Shown piece after piece: positions 44,068 to 53,020 of a stretch of 64,000 bases of DNA; position 1 is the first letter of the stretch; every line of letters begins with the position of its first letter. Source of the DNA: an uncultured Micrococcaceae bacterium (GTDB lineage Bacteria > Actinomycetota > Actinomycetes > Actinomycetales > Micrococcaceae); the NCBI GenBank assembly GCA_947502645.1, contig CANNAD010000001.1, positions 930,001 through 994,000 of the forward strand, given 5' to 3'. Below the pieces are notes generated by a model. It did no database searches. It worked only from the letters and a program-made list of their open reading frames with translations, and was not told where the DNA came from. The position numbers and the translations under genes are program-made.

Positions 44068-44096
44068 GAAAACCCGCCTCCACGAAAGGGGAAATC

Positions 44097-44708
44097 ATGG
44101 CCCAGAAACTTCATGCTGTTGCTCTCGCATGCACCCTCAGTCCCTCACCCAAGGAATCGAGCAGCGTGCTCCTTGGCCAGCAGGTCCTTGACCAGTTGGA
44201 AAAGCACGGGGTCAGCGGTGAACTCATCCGCGCGGTGGACCACAACATCAGCCCTGGCATGGAAACGGATATGGGTGACGGCGATGACTGGCCTGCCATC
44301 CGCGACAAGATCCTTGCCGCCGATATCCTGCTTATTTCCACACCCATCTGGCTTGGACATCCCTGCAGCATTTCGCAGCGCATCCTGGAGCGGCTCAACG
44401 CCGACCTCTCCACGACGGACGACCAGGAGCGCCCCATCATGTTTGACAAGGTGGGGATTGTCGCCGTCGTCGGAAATGAGGACGGAGCGCACAAAACTGC
44501 CTCCGACCTCTTCCAGGGCCTCAGCGAGGTAGGTTTCACCATTCCGGCCCAGGCCGACACGTACTGGGTGGGCGAGGCAATGCAGGGCGTGGACTTCAAG
44601 GACCACGAAGAAACCCCGGAAAAGACGGCAGGCACGACGGCGACAGTCGCCAGAAACGCAGCGCACCTTGCCGGTCTGCTCAAGACTTCCGGATACCCTG
44701 CGTCCTGA
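44097..44708 (+). CDS. NAD(P)H-dependent FMN reductase / flavodoxin-fold protein
   Basis: A 203-residue flavoprotein: LACTLSPSPKESSSVLLGQQ phosphate loop, AADILLISTPIWLGHPCSISQRILERLN flavin contact, and VGIVAVVGNEDGAHKT. It reduces flavin or quinone-type acceptors. GAAAGGGG precedes the ATG; 29 nt after DUF2630, and Ku follows 22 nt later, so a shared transcript is possible. Confidence 0.88.
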   Translation: MAQKLHAVALACTLSPSPKESSSVLLGQQVLDQLEKHGVSGELIRAVDHNISPGMETDMGDGDDWPAIRDKILAADILLISTPIWLGHPCSISQRILERLNADLSTTDDQERPIMFDKVGIVAVVGNEDGAHKTASDLFQGLSEVGFTIPAQADTYWVGEAMQGVDFKDHEETPEKTAGTTATVARNAAHLAGLLKTSGYPAS

Positions 44709-44730
44709 ATCGCGGAGAGCGGATACTTAG

Positions 44731-45636
44731 ATGAGATCCATCTGGAAGGGCTCCATTGCCTTTGGTCTGGTCAACGTGCCGGTCAAGGTCTACAGCGCCA
44801 CCGAAAGCCATGACGTCAGCATGCATCAGGTGCATGACAAGGACGGCGGGCGCATCCGCTACAAGCGGCGGTGCGAAGTCTGCGGTGAAGAGGTCGATTA
44901 CGACAACATCGACAAGGCGTACGACGACGGCGAGCAGACTGTGGTGCTCACCGACGAGGATATGGAGTCCCTGCCGGTGGAGAAGAACCGGGAGATCGAC
45001 GTCGTCGAGTTCGTTCCCAGCGACCAGGTGGATCCCATCATGCTGGACCGTGCGTACTATCTGGAGCCTGATTCCAAGTCCACGAAGTCCTATGTCCTGT
45101 TGCGCCAGACGCTGGAGAAAACCGACCGCACCGCGATTGTTCATTTCACGCTGAGGCAGAAAACCCGTCTTGCTGCGCTTCGTGTCCGCGGCGACGTCAT
45201 GATGATCCAGACGCTGTTGTGGGATGACGAGGTGCGGGAGGCGAAGTTCCCGTCCCTCGACGAGCGCGTGAAGATCTCGGACAAGGAACTCAAGATGGCG
45301 GCGTCGTTGGTTGATTCCTTCAGTGCGGACTTTGATCCGTCTGAATTCACCGACGACTACCAGGTGCAGCTCCGGGAGCTCGTGGAGGCCAAACTCGAGA
45401 AGGGTGAGGGCTTCAGTACGGAGGAAACCTTCGGGGAGACGGAGGACGACGGCGAGGGCAGCAACGTCGTGGACCTCATGGAGGCGCTCCGGCGGTCGGT
45501 GGAGAAAAACCGGGAGAAGAAGGGCGGCGCCGCCGAAGACGAGAAGAAACCGGCGGCCAAGAAGGCAGCTCCCAAGAAAACGGCGCCCAAGAAGGCGGCA
45601 CCGCGGAAGAAAGCCGCCCAGAAAAAGGGTGCCTGA
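44731..45636 (+). CDS. ku: Ku DNA-end-binding protein
   Basis: A 301-residue bacterial Ku for non-homologous end joining: SIWKGSIAFGLVNVPVKVYSA at the N-terminus, HDKDGGRIRYKRRC, DRAYYLEP and TLRQKTRLAALRVRGDVM across the ring-forming core (to about 250), then a Lys/Ala-rich repetitive tail (AAPKKTAPKKAAPRKKAAQ) that should bind DNA electrostatically. LigD is not adjacent. Confidence 0.95.
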   Translation: MRSIWKGSIAFGLVNVPVKVYSATESHDVSMHQVHDKDGGRIRYKRRCEVCGEEVDYDNIDKAYDDGEQTVVLTDEDMESLPVEKNREIDVVEFVPSDQVDPIMLDRAYYLEPDSKSTKSYVLLRQTLEKTDRTAIVHFTLRQKTRLAALRVRGDVMMIQTLLWDDEVREAKFPSLDERVKISDKELKMAASLVDSFSADFDPSEFTDDYQVQLRELVEAKLEKGEGFSTEETFGETEDDGEGSNVVDLMEALRRSVEKNREKKGGAAEDEKKPAAKKAAPKKTAPKKAAPRKKAAQKKGA

Positions 45637-45702
45637 AGCAGCTTCAACGCATTTCGTAACAATCACTTCATACTGTTGCGAACCCGGTGGTAACTTGCAT
45701 GC

Positions 45703-46749
45703 ATGAACGGAAACCGTGAATCAATTCCCGTCCTGGACCTGAGCACGGCACGGTCCGCTGACGGCACCTTCAACCCTGCTTTCATTGAGCAGCTCCGCGA
45801 CGCCACCCACAAGATCGGCTTCTTCCACCTCACCGGATACGGTGCCGGTCCGGGCCGCGTGGAAGAACTTTTCGACGTGACCAAACGGTTCTTCGAACTC
45901 CCCCTCGAAGAGCGGCTGAAACTGGACAACCGCACATCCCCCCACTTCCGCGGGTACACGCGTCTTGGCGCCGAAATGACCCAGGGCAAGGCCGACGCAC
46001 GCGAACAGCTGGACTTTTCGCCGGAGCGTGAGCCGGTCAGCGAGTATCCCGACGACGAACCGTACTGGCTGGTTCAGGGACCGAACCTGTGGCCCGAGGA
46101 CGTGATGCCGGAGCTGAGCCGCGTCTCCATGGCGTGGGCCGAACTCATGTCCACCGTTGGTGCCGAGCTCCTGAGCGCGATCGCCGTCTCTCTGGAACTG
46201 CCGGAGAACCACTTCACCGAAGCCTTCGAGGGCACACCCGCCTGGATGGCGAAACTCATCCACTACGTAGGCGGAGTGGTGCAGGAAGCTGGAAACCAGG
46301 GCGTCGGATCCCACGCAGACTACGGTTTCGTGACGCTCCTGCTGCAGGATGAAGTAGGTGGGTTGGAGGTCAAGCCGCACGAGTCGGAGACCTGGATCCC
46401 CGTGGAGCCCCTTCCGGGCGCGCTGGTGGTCAACCTTGGCGAAATGCTCGAGGTCGCTACCCAGGGCTACCTGTCCGCCACCATTCATCGCGTGCAGGCG
46501 CCGCCTCCCGGCGTTGACCGGTATGCCATCCCGTTCTTCTGGTCGCCGAGACTGGACGCCGTCGTCGACCCCGTCCAGCTGCCGCCGTCCCTGGCGGAGC
46601 AGGCGCGCGGTATTTCCGACGATCCGCAGAACCCGATGCTGGCCTCCTACGGTGCGAACGTGCTCAAGGGTTGGCTGCGGGCACACCCGAAGGTTGCCGA
46701 GATCCACCATCCTGAGCTCGTGGGACACTCCCGCGCCCAAGACGACTAG
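45703..46749 (+). CDS. 2-oxoglutarate/Fe(II)-dependent oxygenase, isopenicillin-N-synthase-like
   Basis: A 348-residue oxygenase: N-terminal DIOX_N region (DLSTARSADGTFNPAFIEQL ... FFHLTGYG), then the jelly roll with iron ligands GSHADYGFVTLL (HxD) and SATIHRVQAP (His), and RYAIPFFW for the co-substrate carboxylate. Substrate unknown. TAACTT with a 6-nt gap before ATG 45703 points to a leaderless mRNA. Confidence 0.9.
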   Translation: MNGNRESIPVLDLSTARSADGTFNPAFIEQLRDATHKIGFFHLTGYGAGPGRVEELFDVTKRFFELPLEERLKLDNRTSPHFRGYTRLGAEMTQGKADAREQLDFSPEREPVSEYPDDEPYWLVQGPNLWPEDVMPELSRVSMAWAELMSTVGAELLSAIAVSLELPENHFTEAFEGTPAWMAKLIHYVGGVVQEAGNQGVGSHADYGFVTLLLQDEVGGLEVKPHESETWIPVEPLPGALVVNLGEMLEVATQGYLSATIHRVQAPPPGVDRYAIPFFWSPRLDAVVDPVQLPPSLAEQARGISDDPQNPMLASYGANVLKGWLRAHPKVAEIHHPELVGHSRAQDD

Positions 46750-46758
46750 GCTTGGTGC

Positions 46759-47253
46759 GTGACTGCTGAGACCCGTGAACCCCTTGTAACCCTGCTCAAC
46801 GACGGCGGCGAGACCGCTGTCAAGACGGAGTACCTTTTCGATGCGCCACCAGCGCGGATGTGGGCATTCCTCACGAACCCGAAGAAACTACGCTTCTGGT
46901 TCCCCTGTGAAATGACCATTCAGCTGCGTGAGAAGGGTTCGGTTGTTTTCACGTTCCCGGCTGAGCGCCCGGAGACTGGTTCCGTGGTGGCAGTGGATGA
47001 GAACCGTCTGCTGTCCTACACGTGGGGCGAGGAATTGCTTCGCTGGACGCTGAAGGCTGTCGACGACGGCTGCCGCCTGGTGCTGACGGACGTTCTGGCG
47101 GATCCTTCCACGGCAGCGAACGTTGCGGCTGGCTGGCATCTGACCTTCCTTGGGCTGGATGACCTGCTGCACGAGCGCGAGCTGGGGCAGGACCCGGCGT
47201 TGTGGGATGAGTATGTGGCGCGCTACCGGAAGCAGTTCGCCGAACAGGACTGA
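46759..47253 (+). CDS. SRPBCC / AHSA1-like protein
   Basis: A 164-residue START-fold protein: KTEYLFDAPPARMWAFLTNPKKLRFWFPCEM, SVVAVDENRLLSYTWGEELLRW, LTDVLADPSTAANVAAGWHLTFLGLDDL. Often linked to small ligand binding or stress; function not known. TAGGCT (46747-46752, which includes the stop of the previous gene) is 6 nt before the GTG start, again leaderless-like. Confidence 0.87.
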   Translation: MTAETREPLVTLLNDGGETAVKTEYLFDAPPARMWAFLTNPKKLRFWFPCEMTIQLREKGSVVFTFPAERPETGSVVAVDENRLLSYTWGEELLRWTLKAVDDGCRLVLTDVLADPSTAANVAAGWHLTFLGLDDLLHERELGQDPALWDEYVARYRKQFAEQD

Positions 47254-47260
47254 CCAGTTG

Positions 47261-47307
47261 CATACCTAGCAGCTCTATGGTTCCATACCTAGTACTACAA
47301 GGTATGG
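47261..47307. promoter_or_regulatory. PadR-type operator upstream of the padR gene
   Basis: CCATACC (47283-47289) and GGTATGG (47301-47307) form a perfect inverted repeat ending 7 nt before the padR ATG and overlapping its ribosome site. The 9-mer CATACCTAG also recurs at 47261 and 47284. Position fits autorepression. Confidence 0.6.
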
Positions 47308-47314
47308 AGGCGTT

Positions 47315-47686
47315 ATGCGTATCGACAAGGACCTGGTGGCCGCCTCGGCCACCCCACTGGTGCTGGGAATCCTGACGGAGGGAGACCTCCACGGGTACGC
47401 CATCCTCAAACGCGTTGGCGAATTGTCCGACGGCGGCATGCAGTGGACCGACGGAATGCTCTACCCGCTGCTCCACCGCCTCGAACGGCTCGGCTATGTG
47501 TCCTCATCCTGGGGAACGTCCGACGCCGGCCGTCGCCGCAAGCACTACGCCATCACGGACGAGGGCCGAGAAACTCTCGCCGAGCGGCAGCAGCAATGGG
47601 CCGTCGTCGCCGATGCACTCCGGCAGGTCTGGCAGACCACGCAGCAGGCCGCACAGGGGCCGCGCATGGCCGGAGGACTGGCGTGA
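47315..47686 (+). CDS. PadR family transcriptional regulator
   Basis: A 123-residue winged-helix repressor: ATPLVLGILTEGDLHGYAILKRVGEL, QWTDGMLYPLLHRLERLGYVSSSW, GRRRKHYAITDEGRETL, then a C-terminal helix for dimerisation. GGAGG precedes the ATG and the stop overlaps the downstream membrane gene start (TGATG), the usual PadR/target arrangement. Confidence 0.93.
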   Translation: MRIDKDLVAASATPLVLGILTEGDLHGYAILKRVGELSDGGMQWTDGMLYPLLHRLERLGYVSSSWGTSDAGRRRKHYAITDEGRETLAERQQQWAVVADALRQVWQTTQQAAQGPRMAGGLA

Positions 47687-49026
47687 TGACCGGGGAACTG
47701 GAAGCCCAGATTGACCGGTGGCGCAGCTACGTCCAGCGGCATCAGGCCATCTCACCGACCGATATTGACGAGCTGGAAGATCACCTCCGGGAACAGATCG
47801 CTGACCGCAAAGCAACAGGGCTCGACGACGACGAAGCCTTCCTCGTGGCGATCAAACGCCTTGGCAACCTCGACGCCGTCTCGCATGAGTTCGCCCGTGA
47901 ACACTCTGACCGCCTCTGGAAGCAGCTGGTCCTCGTCCCGGAGAACGCCGGGGAATCCGCGCCGCCGTGGCGGGAACTCGCCGTCGTCCTCCTGTTTGCT
48001 CTGGGGGCGGGAGCGGCCGTGAAAGCGGGCACGACGTTGGTGAGCGATGAAAACGCGCTCGCCCGAAACATCGGCCTGTTCGTCTTCCCGTTTGTGGCCG
48101 GATACTTTGCCTGGAAAAGGCGCCTCACGGCGCGGGTAGCGGCTGCGCTGATTGTCCCGTTCGTCATCCTTGCCGTGGTTCTCAACGTTTACCCCTACGC
48201 GACCGGCGGTTCCACGGAGCTGCTCACCGTGCTGCACGTGCCGGTCATCCTCTGGCTGCTGGGCGGTGTGGCCTACGTGGGCGGCAGGTGGCGCTCTGAC
48301 CGCAGACGCATGGACTTTGTTCGCTTCACCGGGGAACTGGGGATCTACTTCACCCTGTTGGCCCTCGGCGGAGCTGTGCTGATCGGGCTGACGTTCGCCG
48401 CCCTAGACATGGTGGGCGCCGATTTTGAACCCGTCATGGAGCACTGGATCCTTCCCTTCGCGGTGCCCGGTGCGCTCGTGGTCGCCGCGTGGCTGGTGGA
48501 GGCCAAACAGAACGTCGTCGAGAACATCGCGCCGGTGCTGACGCGCGTGTTCACGCCGCTGACCATCCTGATGCTGCTGTCCCTCCTCCTAGTGCTGGCA
48601 ACTTCCGGCGGGCTGACCAGCATTGACCGCGACCTCCTGATTCTCATGGATGCGATCCTCATTCTGGTTCTCGGCCTGCTGCTCTATTCGATTTCAGCCC
48701 GGGACTCCCTGGCACCAGCGGGGCTCTTCGACGCGCTGCAGCTGATCCTCGTGGCAGCAGCCCTGGCGGTTGATGCGCTGATGCTCGGCGCCATGCTGGC
48801 CCGCATTGCCGAGTTCGGGTTCAGCCCCAACAAGATCGCCGCGCTGGGGCTGAACCTCCTCCTGCTCATCCACCTGATCCGCTCCGGCTGGCTGACACTC
48901 GGATTCCTGCGGGGCCGGCAGGCGTTCCCCGCACTGGAACAATGGCAAACCCGCTACCTGCCCGTCTATGGTGCCTGGGCCGTCGTCGTCGTTGTGGTCT
49001 TTCCGCTGGTGTTCAACTTCGCCTGA
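47686..49026 (+). CDS. PadR-linked multi-pass membrane protein with N-terminal permease-prefix domain
   Basis: A 446-residue protein. The first 80 residues are a soluble helical prefix (QIDRWRSYVQRHQAISPTD, EDHLREQIADRKATGLDDDEAFLVAI) known from HAAS/permease-prefix proteins; the rest has about ten or eleven hydrophobic helices in no family I recognise. Start ATG 47686 with GGAGG upstream. Its 3' end overlaps convergent aztB by 61 nt. Likely a regulated membrane stress or transport protein. Confidence 0.8.
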   Translation: MTGELEAQIDRWRSYVQRHQAISPTDIDELEDHLREQIADRKATGLDDDEAFLVAIKRLGNLDAVSHEFAREHSDRLWKQLVLVPENAGESAPPWRELAVVLLFALGAGAAVKAGTTLVSDENALARNIGLFVFPFVAGYFAWKRRLTARVAAALIVPFVILAVVLNVYPYATGGSTELLTVLHVPVILWLLGGVAYVGGRWRSDRRRMDFVRFTGELGIYFTLLALGGAVLIGLTFAALDMVGADFEPVMEHWILPFAVPGALVVAAWLVEAKQNVVENIAPVLTRVFTPLTILMLLSLLLVLATSGGLTSIDRDLLILMDAILILVLGLLLYSISARDSLAPAGLFDALQLILVAAALAVDALMLGAMLARIAEFGFSPNKIAALGLNLLLLIHLIRSGWLTLGFLRGRQAFPALEQWQTRYLPVYGAWAVVVVVVFPLVFNFA

Positions 49027-49889
49027 ACGGTACGGCCCCGGCGGCCGATCAGCGGTCGGAGGAAAGCCACCAGAACGTAAAGACCGATAGCCAATACCGC
49101 GATGGTGGCCCCCGGGGAGAGAGGCTGGAAGTAGGTGGTGGTGAGACCCGCGATACAGACCGACGTGCCGATCAGCATCGCCACCGCCATGGTGGACCGA
49201 AAGGACGTGGCCACCAGCTGCGCGATAGCCACCGGAACGATCATGAGCGCCGAAACCAGCAGGACGCCCACCACCCTCATGGAAACGGACACGGTCAGTG
49301 CGGCCGTGACAGCTATCGCAATATTGAGCGTACGCACCGGAAGGCCGGTGGCGCGGGCAAACTCCTCGTCCTGGCAGAGGCTGAACAACGCCGGACGTAA
49401 CCCGATCCCCACAGCAACAATGAGACCCGCGAGCCCAACGGTGAGCCAGACGTCGAGCATATTGACCGTGGAGATTGAACCGAACAGATATCCCGTGAGG
49501 TTCGCGGACGTGCCGCCGGCAATGCCCATCAGCAGGACCCCGCCGGCAATCCCACCGTAGGAAAGGAGGGCCAGCGCGACGTCGGCGCTGGTCCGTCCTT
49601 TCTCCCGTGCCACTTCAATCAGGACGGCGCCCACGACGGCGGCAACCATTGCGCCGGGGACCGCAAGGGCACCGACCGAATCGAAGCCGGCCGCTGACCC
49701 GGCGAGCCACCCCATGGCGACGCCGGTCAGGGCAACATGCCCGATCCCGTCGCCCAGCAGAGCCAGCCGCCGCTGAACCAGATAGGTGCCAATGATGGGC
49801 GCCGTGGTCCCCACCAGGATCGCGATGATCAGCGCTCGCTGCATGAGGGGACTCTCGAACATGGCTGAGAGAGTGCTGACAAAATCCAC
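48966..49889 (-). CDS. aztB: Zinc ABC transporter permease (AztB/ZnuB type)
   Basis: A 307-residue permease with eight to nine helices: ALIIAILVGTTAPIIGTYLVQRRLALLGDGIGHVAL (family signature near the N-terminus), SYGGIAGGVLLMG, and VGVLLVSALMIVPVAIAQL. The C-terminus has a polar tail with a Thr run. GTG start. Last of the aztD-aztC-aztA-aztB order; partner of the ATPase whose gene ends 6 nt upstream. Confidence 0.9.
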   Translation of the reverse strand: MDFVSTLSAMFESPLMQRALIIAILVGTTAPIIGTYLVQRRLALLGDGIGHVALTGVAMGWLAGSAAGFDSVGALAVPGAMVAAVVGAVLIEVAREKGRTSADVALALLSYGGIAGGVLLMGIAGGTSANLTGYLFGSISTVNMLDVWLTVGLAGLIVAVGIGLRPALFSLCQDEEFARATGLPVRTLNIAIAVTAALTVSVSMRVVGVLLVSALMIVPVAIAQLVATSFRSTMAVAMLIGTSVCIAGLTTTYFQPLSPGATIAVLAIGLYVLVAFLRPLIGRRGRTVQAKLNTSGKTTTTTTAQAP

Positions 49890-49895
49890 TCTGCC

Positions 49896-50612
49896 TCACC
49901 ACTGCCCGTCTGGGCTGCTGACGGCGACCCTTTCGTGAACCATCCGCCCACGCTGCAGGATCACCGACCGCGTGATCACCGGCTCCAGCTCGCCCAGTTC
50001 ATGCAACACGATCAGCAAGGTGGACCCCGCCCGTCGGAGAGCGGAGAGTGTGCCGGCCAGCGATTCTCTGGACTCAACGTCCAGGCCAGCCAGTGGCTCA
50101 TCAATTAACAACACATCAGGCCGCCGAACGAGCGCACGCGCCATCAACACCCTCTGCTGCTGCCCGCCGGAGAACGTGTGAACCCTTTCGCCGGCCCGCC
50201 CAGCCAGGCCAACCTGCTCCAGAGCAGCCAGTATGCGACGTCGGCTCTGGGCAACCGGCCGCAGCCGCCGGTTGCTGAGCAGCCCCGACGCAACCACTTC
50301 AGCCGCCGTCGCAGGCACACCACTGGTGAACCCCACGCGCTGGGGAACATAGCCCACCCGGTCCCACGGCAATAACCGGCGGCGGGCGACGTCGACGCCA
50401 TAGAGCTCAGCGGTGCCGTGTTCCAGCGGAACCAACCCCAGAAGGGCTTTGAGCAGAGTGGTTTTCCCCGACCCGTTGGCACCCAGGAGGGCGACCGCCT
50501 CGCCGTCTTCAATGTGCAGGGTGATCCCGTCGAGAACTCGTCCCGTGCCGAAGTTGACGCTCAGATCGCGGGTTCTCACTGCTGGCGTTGGCGTTACTAG
50601 CGGGCTAGGCAC
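49896..50612 (-). CDS. aztA: Zinc ABC transporter ATPase (AztA/ZnuC type)
   Basis: A 238-residue ABC ATPase: Walker A LLGANGSGKTTLLKALLG (GANGSGKT), Q-loop YVPQR, signature FSGGQQQR, Walker B DVLLIDEPLAGLD and switch His in VLHELGEL. Drives zinc import with the adjacent permease. The start overlaps the binding-protein gene end by 8 nt. Confidence 0.93.
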   Translation of the reverse strand: MPSPLVTPTPAVRTRDLSVNFGTGRVLDGITLHIEDGEAVALLGANGSGKTTLLKALLGLVPLEHGTAELYGVDVARRRLLPWDRVGYVPQRVGFTSGVPATAAEVVASGLLSNRRLRPVAQSRRRILAALEQVGLAGRAGERVHTFSGGQQQRVLMARALVRRPDVLLIDEPLAGLDVESRESLAGTLSALRRAGSTLLIVLHELGELEPVITRSVILQRGRMVHERVAVSSPDGQW

Positions 50613-51516
50613 AGTTCAACGCCTCCCGCAGTGCGCTCAGGTTGTTGCGCATCTCCTCCAGATAATCGGTGCCTTCATGGGTCTGTGCCTCCACCGGGTT
50701 GAGCAGGGCGACGTCGATCCCGAGGTCCGCAGCCAGGGTCTCGGCCACCTTCGGGTTGACGAGAGACTCCGTGAAGATTGTCTGCACATTCTTGTCCTCA
50801 ATGACGTCACGAATCTTCGCCACCCGCACCGGAGAAGGCGCAGCCTCCGGGTCGATTCCCGAGATCCCCACCTGCTCCAAGCCGTACTTGTCCGCGAGGT
50901 AACCGTAGGCCTCGTGCGACACCACAATGGTCCTGAACTCACACTGAGCGAGCCCCAAGGTATACGCATCATCGAGCTCATGCAGTTCCCTGACCAGATC
51001 CTCCGCGTTGGCCTGATAGGTGGCCGCGTTGCCGGGGTCGGCGTCGGCCAGTTCATCGCCAACCAACTGCGCCACCTTCGCCATTCGTTCCGGATCCAAC
51101 CAAAAATGCGGATCGGAATTGGTTTTGAGGTTCGCCGCCTCTGAAACATCAATGACGTGTTCCGGGGGCGCATGCTCAACAGCTTCATCCACCGCGGCTG
51201 GAAAACCGGGAAGGTAGAGAACGGCATCAGCAGCGTCCAGACGGGAAACCGTTGCAGGGGAGAGCTCAAGATCATGGGGTTCAGCACCCGGCGGGGTCAA
51301 CGAAGAGACCTGCACCAGCTCGCCGCCCACCTGCTCAGCAACGAATTGCAGCGGGTAGAAAGAGGCCATGACCTCCAGCTTCCCTTCCTGGTCGGCGCCC
51401 TGGCCCGAGGTCTGCCCTGAGGTCTGCCCTGAGGCTAGGTCGCCGCAGCCCGATAGAACGAGTGCGGCGACCGCCGTGAACAACACGGACCCCAGAACCG
51501 GTTTTCGACGCATCAC
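50605..51516 (-). CDS. aztC: Zinc ABC transporter solute-binding lipoprotein (AztC/ZnuA type)
   Basis: A 303-residue cluster A-I binding protein: lipobox LSGC (C24), a small GQTSGQTSGQ repeat in the linker, then zinc-ligand segments PPGAEPHDLELSP, SDPHFWLDPERM, VVSHEAYGYLA and a C-terminal acidic site. The His-rich loop of many ZnuA proteins is absent, as in AztC, which receives zinc from the AztD chaperone. Overlaps aztD by 4 nt. Confidence 0.91.
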   Translation of the reverse strand: MMRRKPVLGSVLFTAVAALVLSGCGDLASGQTSGQTSGQGADQEGKLEVMASFYPLQFVAEQVGGELVQVSSLTPPGAEPHDLELSPATVSRLDAADAVLYLPGFPAAVDEAVEHAPPEHVIDVSEAANLKTNSDPHFWLDPERMAKVAQLVGDELADADPGNAATYQANAEDLVRELHELDDAYTLGLAQCEFRTIVVSHEAYGYLADKYGLEQVGISGIDPEAAPSPVRVAKIRDVIEDKNVQTIFTESLVNPKVAETLAADLGIDVALLNPVEAQTHEGTDYLEEMRNNLSALREALNCA

Positions 51517-52835
51517 TTGTGGTCGTGTCCCTCATGCTCATGCGCTGCGGTTGCCGGCTTGCCCGTGAGGACGGCCATTTCGTTGGGAGTCTCGGGCAGG
51601 TCAAAGCTGTCAAGGATCTCGCCGTGGGCGATGTCGATGACATGCAGCTTCTTGTCCGCAGCATCAGTGACATACGCATAGCCGTCGGAGCTGACCTGGA
51701 CCGCGGGGCCAGGTGTCTGCCAATCCTCTTTCTCTTCCCACGGCTTGACGACCGGTACTTCGTGCAGAATCTTGCCGCTCTCATCAAGGATGTTCAGTTC
51801 GCCGTCGTAGGTGAGGACGAGGGCCTCGCCCTCAGGTCCGCGAGCCAGCGAGCGGAACCAGTAGGCCGAGCCCAGATCCACGGTCTTGAGGCTGTCGGCA
51901 CGGGTGTCGATCAGTGCCACCTTGGTGGGCTGTTCTTGCTCGGCGTCCGCGTCAGTCTTGTAATCGGCGAGAATAATGGGCGAATCATGGGTGCCAAACT
52001 GGTTGCCTGAACGCTGGTAATCACCCTCCACGGAGACCTTGTGGAAATCACCATTTCGGTAGATGACGGGCCCATTCTCACAGCCGAGCGACACAACGTC
52101 TCCCTGTTCGGTTGGCTTGGCTGTAGCTTCTCCGTGCACGCCAGGGCAGTCGGTAGTCTCGGCGAGAACCTTACCCTCAGGGCTGAGGACCTGGACCGTC
52201 TTGCGGGCTTCTTCGGTGCCTTGGGTGAGCAGTAGGTTGCCGCTGCTCAGGGGCACTGCAACGCCGTGGTGGGCTGTTTCAGTTGAATGTTCCGTTACTT
52301 CATCTGCGTTGATCTGGCCGTCGGAGAAAGCTTCCGAATCCATGATTTTGATGTTCCCGGTGCCGTCAGCGAACAACGCTGTTTTCCCGGCATTCCGCAC
52401 CACGTGGCCCGCCTTTTTCGCTTCAATGCTTTCGCCGGTGTCAGTGGGTTCCTGCTGGTAGTAGTGGTAATGGTCGCCATGTTTCTCGGCGATCAGCCCG
52501 GTGTCCAGTACCTTGAACGCATCGCCGTCACTGATCAGGGCGTGGCGCCCGTCGCCGGCCTTGTTGACCCGGAGAAAGCCGTCATTCTCGACGTCTCCCA
52601 CGACCTCGCCGGACTCGCCGTCGATCACCATGACGCCGCCGTCGTACGTGAGTACAACGCGGGGGGACAGGGCTGCGACTTCCTCGGGTTCTTTGGACTC
52701 CGAGGATGAGGATGACGACGGCGAGGCGGTGTTCTGGGCGGGAGTTTCCGCGGAGCTGGGTGCGCCGCAGGATGAAAGGGCTAGGGCGGCCAACAGGGCG
52801 CCGGACAGTGTGGCTGTACGCATAGGAGTAGACAT
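51513..52835 (-). CDS. aztD: Zinc metallochaperone AztD
   Basis: A roughly 440-residue exported beta-propeller-like protein: signal with lipobox LSSC, Ser-rich linker, repeated VLTYDGG / VLTYDGELNIL blades, a His cluster KHGDHYHYYQQ, and a His-rich C-terminus AAHEHEGHDHK. It stores zinc and passes it to AztC. Start choice is uncertain: ATGs at 52844, 52835 and 52823 are in frame, without a clear ribosome site. First gene of the operon behind a Zur-like operator. Confidence 0.9.
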   Translation of the reverse strand: MSTPMRTATLSGALLAALALSSCGAPSSAETPAQNTASPSSSSSSESKEPEEVAALSPRVVLTYDGGVMVIDGESGEVVGDVENDGFLRVNKAGDGRHALISDGDAFKVLDTGLIAEKHGDHYHYYQQEPTDTGESIEAKKAGHVVRNAGKTALFADGTGNIKIMDSEAFSDGQINADEVTEHSTETAHHGVAVPLSSGNLLLTQGTEEARKTVQVLSPEGKVLAETTDCPGVHGEATAKPTEQGDVVSLGCENGPVIYRNGDFHKVSVEGDYQRSGNQFGTHDSPIILADYKTDADAEQEQPTKVALIDTRADSLKTVDLGSAYWFRSLARGPEGEALVLTYDGELNILDESGKILHEVPVVKPWEEKEDWQTPGPAVQVSSDGYAYVTDAADKKLHVIDIAHGEILDSFDLPETPNEMAVLTGKPATAAHEHEGHDHK

Positions 52836-52843
52836 AACTGTCA

Positions 52844-52870
52844 TGCTAATGAGAATCGTTTGCATTAGCA
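52844..52870. promoter_or_regulatory. Zur-like operator of the aztDCAB operon
   Basis: TGCTAATG and CATTAGCA form a perfect 8-bp inverted repeat around AGAATCGTTTG, with the reverse strand reading AAACGATTCTCATT, close to known actinobacterial Zur boxes (TGAAAATGATTATCA type). It touches the aztD start, so a bound repressor would block transcription initiation. Confidence 0.8.
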
Positions 52871-53020
52871 AATGGTGCTGTTCTCACCTCCGGCGGGGCC
52901 GCCTTCGCCTGCTTCCCCTCCTCCTCCCTCAAAATCGGTGCTAATGCGCAAACGCGTGCGTTGCAACGCGCAATTCTGTGACTAAGCAACGGTTCTGTGT
53001 CGGAAGCGTAAACTCTTGGA

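Noticed and set aside
51401-51435. Short tandem repeat in aztC as a mobile or CRISPR-like repeat
   Set aside because: Only two to three copies of a 12-nt unit that encode a GQTS linker after the lipobox; normal for lipoprotein linkers.
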